Source of the DNA: Nocardioides sp.
Lineage (GTDB): Bacteria; Actinomycetota; Actinomycetes; Propionibacteriales; Nocardioidaceae
NCBI RefSeq assembly: GCF_030019515.1
Contig: NZ_JASEEQ010000007.1
Location: 1-64,000, forward strand
Direction of reading: 5' to 3'
DNA: 64,000 nt
A program made the position numbers and the translations under genes. The notes below the pieces were generated by a model that was given only the letters and a program-made list of their open reading frames with translations, was not told the DNA's origin and did not search any database. Positions 34,197 through 44,580 of this stretch are shown here, piece by piece; within the stretch, counting starts at the first letter, position 1; every line of letters begins with the position of its first letter.

Positions 34197-37100
34197 CCGT
34201 CCCATCCTCTCCCTCAGCACCCTGTTCGGGATCGTCTTCAGCCAGGATCTCGAACCACCGTTCGATCGCCCTGTCGATGTCGGCATCGAGGTCGGCCACT
34301 TCGCCCGCATCCGCGGCCGCGTCACGCAGTCCCGCATCGATCCATTGGCTGCTGGATTCCAGGTAGTTCGCGATCGCGACCAAGTCTCCTTGCACCTCCG
34401 TGCCGACGACCTCCAGCAGTGCGAACCCGGTCTTTGACTTCGCGGACTCCAACAACTTCTCGAGTTGGACAAGCCCGGCCGGATCCCAGGTCCGGGCCGC
34501 GGTGTTAAGGTCCGCCAGCGCCGCCAGGTTCGCAACCTTGACCAGGCCATAGGGCTGCCCGATCTTGGTGACGTCGAGAATCGCGTCGACGGTTTCGAGG
34601 TAGCTGACGCCCTGCGGCAGGTAGGCGCGGGTCCTTTCGACCAGCGCCGTCCAGTAGTCGAGCTGGGTCTGGCTCGCCCGTACCAACGCCTTGAGCTTCT
34701 TGTCAGCGTCCTCGCACCACGGCGGCACCACCTGCATCGCATCCGCGGCCACTGCTTTCTTGGCCTTCCGTACGATTTCGGTCAACCGATGTGCGTCGAG
34801 CGCGTGCACCGCACCGCTGCTGCCTTGAGCTGCTCCGACGCCGGCGAGCAGGCGATCAACCGCGGCATCGCGCGCGATGACGTACTTCTCGAATGCGTCC
34901 ATCCACTCCGGTGAGCGAACCGAAGCGTCGAGACGTCCCTTGCCGTCGTTGCGCCAAAGCACGGCGTTGATCAGATCGAGATCGTTCGACTTCGCAGGGA
35001 ACTGTCCGCAGGCGGCCGCGCCTCGCAATAACGACGCTGCAGCCTCGATGAGTGAGGCGTCGTCGACTGCGAGCACCTGCACGATTCGGTCTCGGGCCTC
35101 GACGACAGATCCGTCCACCAGCGCATCAAGACGCGGCAGCGCCTCTCCGGCCAATTGCGGCAAACCAGCACCGATGTAGACCAGACCGCGAAGCATCATC
35201 GCCATCCGTGCGGTGCGCTTCACCGTCACCAACGGGACCACGTTGAGATGCTCGTCGGAACCCTCGATAGAGACGCTTCGGGTGCCTGCGGGAATCGCCT
35301 TGGTGACGGTCGGGACGTCCGGGTCCTTGATGACCAGTTCGAACCAGTCCAGTCTCGCGATCAGAGCTTCCCGAACGATCGCTCGGATTTCGCTCGCCAG
35401 CGCCGGGGGCATCTTCTTGTCGTTCGCCCAGTCATCGATCGCTTCGATCTTCCTCTTCACAGACCGGGGAATGTCGCCCAGACCGTCACGCTCCCCCTCG
35501 CGCTCCCCCTCCTGATCTCCGTCGCGGTCGCGATCGCGATCGGCGCCGTCCGTGTCGAAGATCGTCTCAGGGATCGGTTCATGGCTGAACGCGGACAGGA
35601 TCCCCGCGTCAATCTTCTTCCGGCCGCGATCGCCCCAGAAGTTCAGCAGCACGTCCAAGCGCCCGGCCTCGCCCTCGGAGTAGTCAGCCTGGATCTTCTC
35701 TTGGACATGGAGCGGCAAACGCGGGAGAGACATCGCCGTCGACTCCTCGGCGAGGAAGGAGGACAGCGGAAACGCGCCGTCGTCGATGACGGCAGCATTG
35801 TCGTTAAGGACGTCGCGGACCGCTCGGGAGAGCACCTTGCGTGGGTTGAAGTTGGCGCGTCCCTGGCCGTCCGGGGCTTTCTCTGCGCAGGCGTTGACGG
35901 CTCTGATGAGAGCCGGCCTGTTGTAGGGATAGAGGCCGTAACCCGCGCTCGACACACCAAAGGACTCGTGACATGACGTGCTGTAGATGCACGCCATACA
36001 CGCGTTTGGCACATCCGGCGACGCGCTTTCGATAGCGTCCTTCCCGACCCGGGCTGCGTTCAGGTATCGACCGACGAAGTCGACGAGTTCTTCGGTGTCG
36101 GCCCCCGCGAGATCAACGTCGACCTCGTAGAGCGGCGACGTCGGCTCCGCACGTCGACGGAAGGTGTCCGGGAGTGACTCGTAGTAGTAACCGGCTGTCA
36201 CGGCCATCATCGTCCGCACGGTCGCGTAGCGCTCTTGGCCCTTGACGACGCCGACTTCGACGATCGCGTCGAGCAAATCGCGGCGTACTCCCTGGATTAG
36301 GGCAACGTCCTCGATCAGCAGAACGATTTCTTGGCCGACCAACTTCTCCCGAATCCGCATGAACGCCTGACTCACGTCGCCGACGCCAAGGCTGGCCGCC
36401 TTGGTCACAGCTACGTCGAGGAGTTCATTCAGCATCCGCACGGCCTCGGCCTGCATGGCGGCATTGCTGGACAGTCGGGTAAACAGTTTCTGGGTGGCTG
36501 CTGCGGCGTCCTTGAGGTTCGCGAAGTCGACTATGTCGAGCGGGAGTTCGTCGACGGTGAACTCGAGCGGCACGTCGGGTTCATCGGGGTCGCGACCATG
36601 CAGTGCATGGTCCGCTCGTCGCTTGATGAAAGAACCGGGGCGGAGAAGGTGCCGACGGAACAGTGGGTCGAGAAAGAACAGACTCAGCCCATTCTCGCCG
36701 ACCAGTGGCATGCCGAGTGGAGTCTGTGACTCGTGAGTTCGGAGAGCTTCGGCCAACTCGGCGAGGATCTTCTGTTCCATCTGCTCCACAGTGACACCGC
36801 TGCCGAGGCTGCCAGCCCTCCGACGGATATCGTCGAACTCGGGGTCGGTCTGGTCGAGGAGGAGCCTCTCGATGACGTCCTTCAGGCTGGTCTCGGTCTT
36901 CTGCAGGTAGATCACGTGCCGCTTCGGCTGCGCGGCGATGTTGGCGTGGGTCCAGCGCACCAAGTGCGACTTGCCCGCTCCCGACTCGCCTAGGACGGTC
37001 GCGACGAGGACCCCGTTGTTCGGCTCGCTATTGAGGAACTCGTCGAGGACCTGGCGCTCGTTGACCGTTTCGATCGCGTCACGGCCGCCCTTGCCGCCAC

Positions 37101-37227
37101 GACGGGTGATCCGCAACGGCGTGTGCGTTGCGAGCAGCACGGCGTCCGACGGTGTGGCGGCTTCGGTCGGGATGGTGGCGGTGACGACCTCCGGGGACCA
37201 GCAGACGAAGTTGACTTGCGTACTCAT
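34189..37227 (-). CDS. dpdH: DpdH, large P-loop ATPase
   Basis: 1012 residues. Walker A GESGAGKSH at about 80-88 and a box VLLIEDVALIQG further on define an AAA/STAND-like ATPase, with a Cys cluster (CMACIYSTSC) and an acidic Asp/Arg/Glu run near residue 560. It overlaps dpdG upstream and dpdI downstream. Similar large ATPases work as switches in defence complexes. The role in Dpd is not settled. Confidence 0.82.
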   Translation of the reverse strand: MSTQVNFVCWSPEVVTATIPTEAATPSDAVLLATHTPLRITRRGGKGGRDAIETVNERQVLDEFLNSEPNNGVLVATVLGESGAGKSHLVRWTHANIAAQPKRHVIYLQKTETSLKDVIERLLLDQTDPEFDDIRRRAGSLGSGVTVEQMEQKILAELAEALRTHESQTPLGMPLVGENGLSLFFLDPLFRRHLLRPGSFIKRRADHALHGRDPDEPDVPLEFTVDELPLDIVDFANLKDAAAATQKLFTRLSSNAAMQAEAVRMLNELLDVAVTKAASLGVGDVSQAFMRIREKLVGQEIVLLIEDVALIQGVRRDLLDAIVEVGVVKGQERYATVRTMMAVTAGYYYESLPDTFRRRAEPTSPLYEVDVDLAGADTEELVDFVGRYLNAARVGKDAIESASPDVPNACMACIYSTSCHESFGVSSAGYGLYPYNRPALIRAVNACAEKAPDGQGRANFNPRKVLSRAVRDVLNDNAAVIDDGAFPLSSFLAEESTAMSLPRLPLHVQEKIQADYSEGEAGRLDVLLNFWGDRGRKKIDAGILSAFSHEPIPETIFDTDGADRDRDRDGDQEGEREGERDGLGDIPRSVKRKIEAIDDWANDKKMPPALASEIRAIVREALIARLDWFELVIKDPDVPTVTKAIPAGTRSVSIEGSDEHLNVVPLVTVKRTARMAMMLRGLVYIGAGLPQLAGEALPRLDALVDGSVVEARDRIVQVLAVDDASLIEAAASLLRGAAACGQFPAKSNDLDLINAVLWRNDGKGRLDASVRSPEWMDAFEKYVIARDAAVDRLLAGVGAAQGSSGAVHALDAHRLTEIVRKAKKAVAADAMQVVPPWCEDADKKLKALVRASQTQLDYWTALVERTRAYLPQGVSYLETVDAILDVTKIGQPYGLVKVANLAALADLNTAARTWDPAGLVQLEKLLESAKSKTGFALLEVVGTEVQGDLVAIANYLESSSQWIDAGLRDAAADAGEVADLDADIDRAIERWFEILAEDDPEQGAEGEDGTDE

Positions 37228-38108
37228 CGCGCTGCCTTCTTGATCGTCACGGCTGAGACATATCGCGGCTTCCCATGCTCTTGGGCGTCCGGCAGCGCCA
37301 TCACGCCCGAAGGGTCGGACTGATACTTCATAGTCAGAACCTGGCGCTCCTCGGCGCTGGCCAGGGCAAGACCGAACGCGCGAAGACCGGCATCCGGATC
37401 GTCTGCGAAGCCCGGATAGGTCGCGCTCGGGTGACCAGGCAGGACCGGCAGTTCATTGCGGAGGAACTCCACAAGACTGCCGATGGGGATTTGCTCCCCC
37501 TCCGGAAGCGGATCACCGAACGGATGTTGGATGGCGTCGATCACCGCCACCGTGGGGTCGGGAACCACTTTCGCTCCGGTCCCCTTCTGAGCGGACCCGG
37601 TGCTCATGGCCGATAGCGCCGCCCGTCCGAAGCCCAACGCCTCACACCAGGGTCGGAAGGTGTTCCAGCGCGCGCTGTTCGTGAACAGGCCCTTCGGCAT
37701 CACTGGAGCCACGTTCACCTCGAAGTCCAGCGGCTCGGTCGGCGATTGACGCAACAGCCAAATCAGTCCGGCACGGACGTCGGGCGCGCCCTCGAAGCCT
37801 GCGCCCAACTCGTCGGGCGGCGTGACCAGTCGGTTGCGCAGCAATCGCAAAAACGCGTGCGGACCGGCAACCTTTTCAGCACTATGCAGGCCGTCGGCGG
37901 ACCGCTCCACAAGTTTGAACTCGACCAGGCCGGCGAGAGCTCGCTTGACGTGCGCACCGTCGCCGGGAGTACGTGCTCGCATCGCGTCGGGAACCACGAG
38001 CGCCAGAACCTCGTCCTGCCCCAGATCCGGACTATCCATGACGGCCCGATAGGTCAGCCACATGGCCTGTGGGAAGCACGCTGCGGGAGTCGGGTTCAGG
38101 ATGTCCAC
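37224..38108 (-). CDS. dpdG: DpdG
   Basis: 294 residues, GTG start one base after the dpdF stop, overlapping dpdH by 4 bases. Features include an N-terminal winged-helix-like segment (GAHVKRALAGLVEFKLVER) and a C-terminal stretch IGSLVEFLRNELPVLPGHP. No catalytic motif. In Salmonella, DpdG takes part in the restriction-like phenotype. Named by position and size; a DNA-binding adaptor is a reasonable guess. Confidence 0.7.
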   Translation of the reverse strand: MDILNPTPAACFPQAMWLTYRAVMDSPDLGQDEVLALVVPDAMRARTPGDGAHVKRALAGLVEFKLVERSADGLHSAEKVAGPHAFLRLLRNRLVTPPDELGAGFEGAPDVRAGLIWLLRQSPTEPLDFEVNVAPVMPKGLFTNSARWNTFRPWCEALGFGRAALSAMSTGSAQKGTGAKVVPDPTVAVIDAIQHPFGDPLPEGEQIPIGSLVEFLRNELPVLPGHPSATYPGFADDPDAGLRAFGLALASAEERQVLTMKYQSDPSGVMALPDAQEHGKPRYVSAVTIKKAAR

Positions 38109-38109
38109 G

Positions 38110-40680
38110 TCACAGGCCCTTCAGGATTGAGGCAGCAGCAAGTGCGGAATCGGCGGTGTCGCGCAACATCCATCCAGGCTTGGTCGGATCGGGTGTGTCC
38201 TTCGGGCCAACAATGTAAGTGGGCAGGCCAAGTCTGACCCGGTCCTGGACTGCCATGTCGACCTCCGGAGCTGAAAGAAGCGCTACAACCGGCCCTGCGT
38301 AAGTGTGGATCAACGGCATCATCGAGTGCGGATCATCGTGGATGATCGGCGATTGGGCGACGGCGCGCTGAAGTTTCGCGGTCGTCTTCTCGGAGGCACC
38401 CCAGAAGACGTGCACCTGCCGCTGGGCGAACCGAAGGAGCAGCGGACTGATGTCCTCACCCTCGTCGTACCAGGCAAACAGGAACGCGTTCCCTGACCGC
38501 CAGGATTGCATCGGGTCGGCGTCCGCATGCGGGGCAGGCAGTGAAGGGCAGGGCTCGAGGGGGTGGCTGCCTGGCGATGTCTCCGGCGCGCGACGACACG
38601 CTGGGCAGCCCCGACAAGCGGGACTCGTGCCGAGTGACCCACCGTCGATCCTTACTCGGTAGTGGCGGGCGATGACTCGCCCGACGCATTGCTCTCCCTT
38701 GACCAGGGTGTGCAATGAGGCGAGGGCGGCGCCCTGGGCGGTCCGCACGTCGTCCCGGACACGACCGAGCGCCGCTCGCCACCCCTGCTCGCTCTGGTAG
38801 GTGCCGTTGACCAACTCGAATTCAATGAAATCGTCGATTTGTTCGAAGAACGCCGCACGCGCTTCTTCCTCGGCCTCAGACGTCAGATCCTCTTCCGCAA
38901 CAAAGGTTGGCACTCTGAGTCGGATGATCTCGGCCTGTGCCATCAGGATGAGCGTCCGAACATTCCATTGCGCACTGCGACCGTAGCCCTCAACGAGGTA
39001 GGGCGGTAGCGTGCTCTTCCGCACTCGATAGCGAAGGGCGGTTAGCTTTGTCCCGGACTGGAGCAATCGCCGCCAACGCTGCCAACCCAACTCGTCCCCA
39101 ATCATGGACACATCGTTGAGGCTGACGGCGATCCGACCGTCGTTGGGCCCAGTGCACAGGTACGCGACTGATGGTCGCCCGTCGCGGCCACCACGCCCGA
39201 CTTCTTGGTAGTACCGGTCGATCGTCTCCGGCAGGCAGGCGTGCACCACCGTGCGAACGTTCGGCATATCCAGACCGAGTCCGAACGCCGAGGTGCCAAC
39301 AACGACGTCCAGTGAGGTGGGCACCGTCTCGCCGTCGGTTTGATAGCCGCGCCAGCGCTCCATCACGGTACGACGGTCATCATCCTTCGACTTCCCGGTC
39401 ACACACTCGACACGAGCCAACCCGGCGTCATGCAGGCGAGTGACCCAGTCCTCGGCGTCAGCGACGGTCGTGGTGTACAGGATCAACGGCCGTGGCAGGC
39501 AACTAACCGCCTCGAGGACATCGGCGACACGTGTCGCCTCGTCCAGATGGCTGTTGAGGAAGTACGCCGGCTCGGTGCGGATCTCCGATCCCCAGACCAC
39601 GTCGACTGGGTCGTCGCCCATGGCGAACAGTCGGGTCAGCAGGTCGATCGGCCGCTGGGCCAGCGTCGCGCTCAGCATCAAGACCGACGGCTTCTTGCCC
39701 TCCGGCGCGCGTCCGTAGGCCTCCCGGATGAGCCCCGGCATCGTTTGGAACTCCGGTCGAAAGTCAGTGCCCCACTGGTCTACAAGGTGCGCCTCGTCAA
39801 TCACGATCTGTTGCAGCATCCCAGCATCCGCACAGGCCAGCAGCGCGGGAGCGAGACCTGTGACAAGTGCTTCGGGCGAGGTGTACAACAGTCGCTGACT
39901 CCCCTCGCGCACGGCGTCACGCAACTGTTTCTTGACGTCAGGTGCAAGGCTGCCGACGTACGCGAACCTACCGAGCGGGCTCAGCTCCTCCCCCCGTAAC
40001 TGGGCTTCTTCACTGGTACGACGCTCCATGTCGAGCGCTAGCACCACAGTCGGCACGACAACGATGGTGACCCCTCGGTCCGACAACAGCGCCTTGGACC
40101 AGGCCACTGCGGTCTTGCCCCGCCCGGTGGGCAGGGCAACGATAAGCGAGCCGCCGTCATTGAGGACCGCCGCGCGTGCGGCCTGGCGTTGTGGTTCGCC
40201 CCGGTAGTGGTCAAAGCGATGCGCCGACGTCCAGAATGGGTCGGCGACAACGAGATCCGCGTACACCGGGTTCGCGTCGAGATAGGTCGCGCGGACTTGC
40301 TCGAGAGCGAGTTCCGCCGCTGGCCCCTTGTCCTCTTCCGATCCGTGAGGCGCCCAATCCAGAGCTCGCACCGTCCGGCGTTGGCCGACGATCTGGCCGA
40401 CGGCGCAGTGCATCGTGTCCCAATCGGAACTGGTCGGCCAGGGCGTGACGGCAGGCACAGCCAGGGCTGGATCGCCCGCGTATGTCACCTTGGCGATGAT
40501 CAGTACTTGCCGGATCAAGCCGGCCAGGTCGCGCCATCCCGCAGCCTCCGTCCCGAGGTGGGGCATCGCATCGAGCGTGCGCCTACACGCGTCGCTGACC
40601 ACCGAGCCGGTCGGACGGGTGTACGGCTCCGGCCAATTGTTGAGCGCCTGCTGAAGAACAGACAAATCGTCTCTAGACAT
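38110..40680 (-). CDS. dpdF: DpdF, RecQ-like helicase
   Basis: About 856 residues from ATG 40680 (8-base overlap with dpdE). SF2 helicase of RecQ type: Walker A LPTGRGKT (183-190), VIDEAHLVDQWG, SATLAQRP, GTSAFGLGLDMPNVR and GRGGRDGRP. A Cys-rich part follows (CRGCPACRR with further Cys around it), likely zinc-binding. The end (WGASEKTTAKLQR...GPKDTPDPTKPGW) is unassigned. Would unwind DNA during target processing. Confidence 0.88.
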   Translation of the reverse strand: MSRDDLSVLQQALNNWPEPYTRPTGSVVSDACRRTLDAMPHLGTEAAGWRDLAGLIRQVLIIAKVTYAGDPALAVPAVTPWPTSSDWDTMHCAVGQIVGQRRTVRALDWAPHGSEEDKGPAAELALEQVRATYLDANPVYADLVVADPFWTSAHRFDHYRGEPQRQAARAAVLNDGGSLIVALPTGRGKTAVAWSKALLSDRGVTIVVVPTVVLALDMERRTSEEAQLRGEELSPLGRFAYVGSLAPDVKKQLRDAVREGSQRLLYTSPEALVTGLAPALLACADAGMLQQIVIDEAHLVDQWGTDFRPEFQTMPGLIREAYGRAPEGKKPSVLMLSATLAQRPIDLLTRLFAMGDDPVDVVWGSEIRTEPAYFLNSHLDEATRVADVLEAVSCLPRPLILYTTTVADAEDWVTRLHDAGLARVECVTGKSKDDDRRTVMERWRGYQTDGETVPTSLDVVVGTSAFGLGLDMPNVRTVVHACLPETIDRYYQEVGRGGRDGRPSVAYLCTGPNDGRIAVSLNDVSMIGDELGWQRWRRLLQSGTKLTALRYRVRKSTLPPYLVEGYGRSAQWNVRTLILMAQAEIIRLRVPTFVAEEDLTSEAEEEARAAFFEQIDDFIEFELVNGTYQSEQGWRAALGRVRDDVRTAQGAALASLHTLVKGEQCVGRVIARHYRVRIDGGSLGTSPACRGCPACRRAPETSPGSHPLEPCPSLPAPHADADPMQSWRSGNAFLFAWYDEGEDISPLLLRFAQRQVHVFWGASEKTTAKLQRAVAQSPIIHDDPHSMMPLIHTYAGPVVALLSAPEVDMAVQDRVRLGLPTYIVGPKDTPDPTKPGWMLRDTADSALAAASILKGL

Positions 40681-43600
40681 ACTCTTTCCAAGACTGTGCG
40701 GATACGACGACACAACTGACGCTGCTCACCCGTAGCACCGGAGCCGACACGGCCGCCTCGATTGCCCGACTGATCGCGATCTCGATCGCGAGCGATGCCG
40801 GGTCCACGACCAAGCCGGCCGCGCGCGTTCGGGCCTGGCTCTGCGCGATCAACTTCTCGGTGTCCCGGCTGACCTTTTGACCCGCACGACGCGATGCTTC
40901 GACCACGTCGGTCACTTGTTCGACGTGGTGTCGTGCATACGCGAAGCAACTTTCGGCCACCGATGCAAGATTCCCCTCGCCACCCAACAAGTTGTGAAGC
41001 GCCGGAATCCGCTCCAGGTTGAGATTAACGTCGCCCCGTTCCTTGCTCAGCGGTTGGCTGAGGAAATCGACGAAAGCCGGATCGATCACCGGTGCTTGAG
41101 CGTTGAGTGGGATCCACACGCGCTGGTGTTGGGGCGGGAACGCCGTATCCGCGCGACGCCTCGCGACCGGCTCCGCATCGCCGAAGCCGGCCATCGCATT
41201 GACGATCGGATCTAAGGCCGCCTCCACAACGAAGTCGAAGCCGAAGACGACGAGGGGTTCGTGTGGCCAGCGCCGATTGAGGCGCCACATCGCGACCGCC
41301 TGCCCCCTGTCGTCTAGGTTGAGCAGCGTCTCGATTCCATCCACGAACGGGTTGCCTCGCCGGAAGAGTCGCCGATGGGCGCCGGTCAACTTCCATCGAT
41401 CGAAGAATCCGGACCGCGGGTTCGTGACGTTCATCAGTCTGCCGAGCAGGCGCTCGCTCAGTAGTGGCTTGTCCTGATAGTCGCGGTTAAACGTAATGCT
41501 GCCGTCGCGGTTCGTGCGACTGACGAACCGGAATCCCTCGTGACCTTCGATTAGATTGCGGAAGGCGCGCTCGATCCCGGCGGCGTCCTCTTCGTAGTGC
41601 GCGATGGCTTTCGCCATCGACTCGCCGTCGACCTGCGAGCCGTAACTCGACTCGAGCGCATCAAGTTCGTTGATCCGCCTTTTCTCGCGCTTCAGGGCAT
41701 CCCGGATCGACCCACTGCGCTCGACGAATTCCTCGACGCCGTCGGCCAGCAAGGCCATCCAGAGAGCATCGACGAGATCATCGACCGCTTCCTGGAGTGC
41801 AGAGAGCGAGCCGTCAAAGATCTCGAACCCCTTGACGAGCACCTTCAGCCACGAGGTGAGGATGCCTTCGGGATCGTCGTCGGCCATGACGAACTGCGTA
41901 GCCGACTGCTGGTGCCCATACCTGTCTAGTCGGCCGATACGCTGCTCCAACATGTTCGGGTTCCATGGCAGCCGGGCGTGGAAGGCCAGGTTAGCGTCCT
42001 GAAAGTTCCGGCCGACGTCTCCGGTTTCGTCCACAACCAGCACGCCGCCCGACTCCAGCCAGGCCGTTGTGGCTGCTTCGCGCTCCCCATCGTTCTGATC
42101 GCGTAGGTGAGAATAGACGTGCTTCACGACACCCTGGTCTACCGGGATCTGCGCGGCTAGATCCTCGGCCAGAGCGCCACGCCCGCAGAAGACGATCGCC
42201 CGCGTAGGCGCAGGACAACGCTTCGCGATAGCAGTCGCCAACACGCCCAGACCATCAGTGGCCTCATGTTCACGCATGGCGTCGAGCAGATCCGCCTCAA
42301 ACTCGAGAACCGGGGCCGCGTCGAGGGCCTCACGCTCGATCGGCAGCAGCGCTTCAGGCGTCTCCCGGCCGTTGATCCTGTAGTCCAGGAGGTTGCAGAA
42401 ATCGGACACTGGCCCGCCGACCCGGGAGAGAAGCACCGCCAAGGTTGGGCCGTACGGAGAGGGGTCCAGCCCGTGATCCAGAATCGCCTCCCCACATCGG
42501 CTAGCCCACTGAGCGATGACCGTCGCACCGGCCGTGGCCTCGAGGGATTCCAGGCGGGCAACCTTCGGTCGGGTACGGCCAGTGAACTCGAACGGCGTGA
42601 GTAGTCCTTCGTCGTCGAGGCTCTGCATCTCGACGACGTGTCGCCGATTGCGAATGACCCGATGGTGCAAACGGTAGGTCTCGGACACATGGGTTCGTAC
42701 CGCAGCGACGGCGCGGCGGAGTTGCTCCATGTCAACGTCGTCGGGTTCGGTGCCCGGGGGGCCGTACACATCCAGAGCGTGCTGCATCGAGACTTGAACT
42801 GCTTCGTCGGCGGGAATCTGGCGTCGGATTTCGTCGAATTGGATCTCCAGCAAGCCCGGATTGTCTGCGTCCGGCTCCTCGTCCAGACCGAACACGGCGA
42901 GCGCGAGCGCGTGACGGGACTGTAGGAGTCGCTCGAACGACTCGAGGTCCTCCCACCGGAACATTTGCGGGTCGAGCAGATGGAGGAGGGCAAGATGCGT
43001 GGTCGCTCCTCGGGAAAATGGGGTGGCCGAGAGCATCAACACTCGTGGTGCACGGTGGGCCGCCTCGGCCAGTTCGCGGTAGGGCGAGGCCATCGGACTC
43101 GGCGTGCGGGCGAGCAAGTGTGCTTCGTCAACGACCAGCAGATCGACGTCCGCCAACTCCGCCCATCCGTCGACGTCACCATGACCGACTATCTGGACCG
43201 GATTCGATCCTTCTGTCGTGGGGAAGTCATCGAGGTGGAACTTCGTGCGCAATTCCGCTTCCCACTGGGCGATCAACGCGTCCGGGACGATGATGCCGAT
43301 CCGGCGATGACCGGACCCATCGATGAGCAACTGCCGCATCACCATCCCGGCCTGGATGGTCTTACCCATCCCGACTTCGTCGGCGAGAAGGTACCGCTGA
43401 ACCGGGTCATGGATGATCCGGAGGGCCGCGCTGATCTGGTGCGCATGGATCCGGACACCCGCCGACATGATTCCCGTCGCAGACCCCGTTGCCGCTCGCT
43501 CAGCGAGTAGCAGTCGGCGTACCGGTTCGCGGACGTCCCTATAGCGAGGAGTCTCGTTGGCCCCCGAGAGCAGAACCTGGAGCGGATCCAGAGGGGGCTT

Positions 43601-43915
43601 CTCCCAACGGACGCAGAGTTGACTCTCGTGGAGGTCGACGTCGCCGACATTCGGCACCCGGATGAAATAGACGTCTGGACCTCCGCCAACGACGCGTCCA
43701 GCGCGCCAGCGCCCCTTGCCGTCCTGGAAGAACACGCGGGTCTGTTCGCCGAGCGGGACCCGACGTGCGTCAGCGGTCGGGAGCCAGACCGACCCCACCT
43801 CGGGCTCGGCCGCGGACTCGAAGAAGTCGATTCGAACCCTGTCGCCGTCGACCATGCCAACGCGCCCGAGACCAGGCGCCGTCGCATAAGTAGCGACGTT
43901 GCCAACCTCCAACAT
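40673..43915 (-). CDS. dpdE: DpdE, SNF2/HepA-like ATPase
   Basis: 1080 residues, first gene of the restriction operon. KOW/SH3-like start with APGLGRV, then a RapA/HepA-type SNF2 motor: LLADEVGMGKTIQAG (176-190), LLVVDEAHLLAR, LSATPF, and a C-terminal helicase half with WNPNMLEQRIGRLDRYG. GGAGG sits almost against the ATG, so the ribosome site may be slightly upstream. In Salmonella DpdE is needed for the restriction-like effect. Confidence 0.88.
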   Translation of the reverse strand: MLEVGNVATYATAPGLGRVGMVDGDRVRIDFFESAAEPEVGSVWLPTADARRVPLGEQTRVFFQDGKGRWRAGRVVGGGPDVYFIRVPNVGDVDLHESQLCVRWEKPPLDPLQVLLSGANETPRYRDVREPVRRLLLAERAATGSATGIMSAGVRIHAHQISAALRIIHDPVQRYLLADEVGMGKTIQAGMVMRQLLIDGSGHRRIGIIVPDALIAQWEAELRTKFHLDDFPTTEGSNPVQIVGHGDVDGWAELADVDLLVVDEAHLLARTPSPMASPYRELAEAAHRAPRVLMLSATPFSRGATTHLALLHLLDPQMFRWEDLESFERLLQSRHALALAVFGLDEEPDADNPGLLEIQFDEIRRQIPADEAVQVSMQHALDVYGPPGTEPDDVDMEQLRRAVAAVRTHVSETYRLHHRVIRNRRHVVEMQSLDDEGLLTPFEFTGRTRPKVARLESLEATAGATVIAQWASRCGEAILDHGLDPSPYGPTLAVLLSRVGGPVSDFCNLLDYRINGRETPEALLPIEREALDAAPVLEFEADLLDAMREHEATDGLGVLATAIAKRCPAPTRAIVFCGRGALAEDLAAQIPVDQGVVKHVYSHLRDQNDGEREAATTAWLESGGVLVVDETGDVGRNFQDANLAFHARLPWNPNMLEQRIGRLDRYGHQQSATQFVMADDDPEGILTSWLKVLVKGFEIFDGSLSALQEAVDDLVDALWMALLADGVEEFVERSGSIRDALKREKRRINELDALESSYGSQVDGESMAKAIAHYEEDAAGIERAFRNLIEGHEGFRFVSRTNRDGSITFNRDYQDKPLLSERLLGRLMNVTNPRSGFFDRWKLTGAHRRLFRRGNPFVDGIETLLNLDDRGQAVAMWRLNRRWPHEPLVVFGFDFVVEAALDPIVNAMAGFGDAEPVARRRADTAFPPQHQRVWIPLNAQAPVIDPAFVDFLSQPLSKERGDVNLNLERIPALHNLLGGEGNLASVAESCFAYARHHVEQVTDVVEASRRAGQKVSRDTEKLIAQSQARTRAAGLVVDPASLAIEIAISRAIEAAVSAPVLRVSSVSCVVVSAQSWKEYV

Positions 43916-44043
43916 GCCTCCCCCGGTTCCACAAGGTCGATATCTCGATCAACCCTATTGGGAAGGCAGGACACACGGTGCTCAATGGATCAAACCCAGG
44001 TGCGTCGCCGAAACTACATCGACCCCGCGCACACTCCCGACGG

Positions 44044-44580
44044 CTACGCCACCGCGATTCGCCGCCCCCCGCCCCGCGTGATGAGTAGGAAAGTGCCGAC
44101 GCAGAGTTGGAGTTGAGGCACGTTTAGGCAACACCACTTCTTGCTGATGTCCGTGGTCGCGTCGGGGAACCGCCCGTCTTGGCCGTCGACCGTAAGTTCG
44201 GCCATCTCCGCGACAAAGGCGTCGAGCCACGCCCTGTCGCTCTTCGAGACTCGCCGAGGCAGAAGCGGCACCGCCTGATTCCAGAGGCTGGATAGCTTGT
44301 GGCTTCGTGAAGACTGCTGGTGCTGCGCAAGCATGCGTTTCATTGCCAGTTCGCAGATGTGGTGTGCCTCGAAGAGGATCGGGCGAGTCAGTCCCCACCC
44401 GCCGCCGTCGGCAGCGGCAGCGTCAACAAGCAGCACCAAGGCGTTCGCGTGCTGGTCGATGAGGTCGTCCCACCCTTTGATTCGGCCGGTCGACTTGCTG
44501 GCGCAATGGCCGCCGCCCTCGTGGTCGCTGCGGTCCTTGTGCCTGAAGCCAAGGTGGCTCGGGTCCGGATAGTTCGCCAT
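44044..44580 (-). CDS. HEPN-like helical protein
   Basis: 178 residues from ATG 44580. The middle helix pair LFEAHHICELAMKRMLAQHQ followed by SHKLSSLW matches the HEPN-like pattern of an AH-x-hExALK helix and an HxLxxL turn; the typical catalytic RxxxxH of RNase HEPNs is not obvious. It sits between the relaxase side and dpdE, 128 bases before dpdE, on the same strand. Could be an accessory of either; a defence accessory is slightly favoured. Confidence 0.5.
   Translation of the reverse strand: MANYPDPSHLGFRHKDRSDHEGGGHCASKSTGRIKGWDDLIDQHANALVLLVDAAAADGGGWGLTRPILFEAHHICELAMKRMLAQHQQSSRSHKLSSLWNQAVPLLPRRVSKSDRAWLDAFVAEMAELTVDGQDGRFPDATTDISKKWCCLNVPQLQLCVGTFLLITRGGGRRIAVA

Noticed and set aside
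33507..34742. 411-residue version of the dpdI frame
   Set aside because: The upstream 182 residues lie antisense-free within dpdH in another frame and are Arg/Ser/Thr-rich shadow sequence; ATG 34196 overlaps the dpdH stop.
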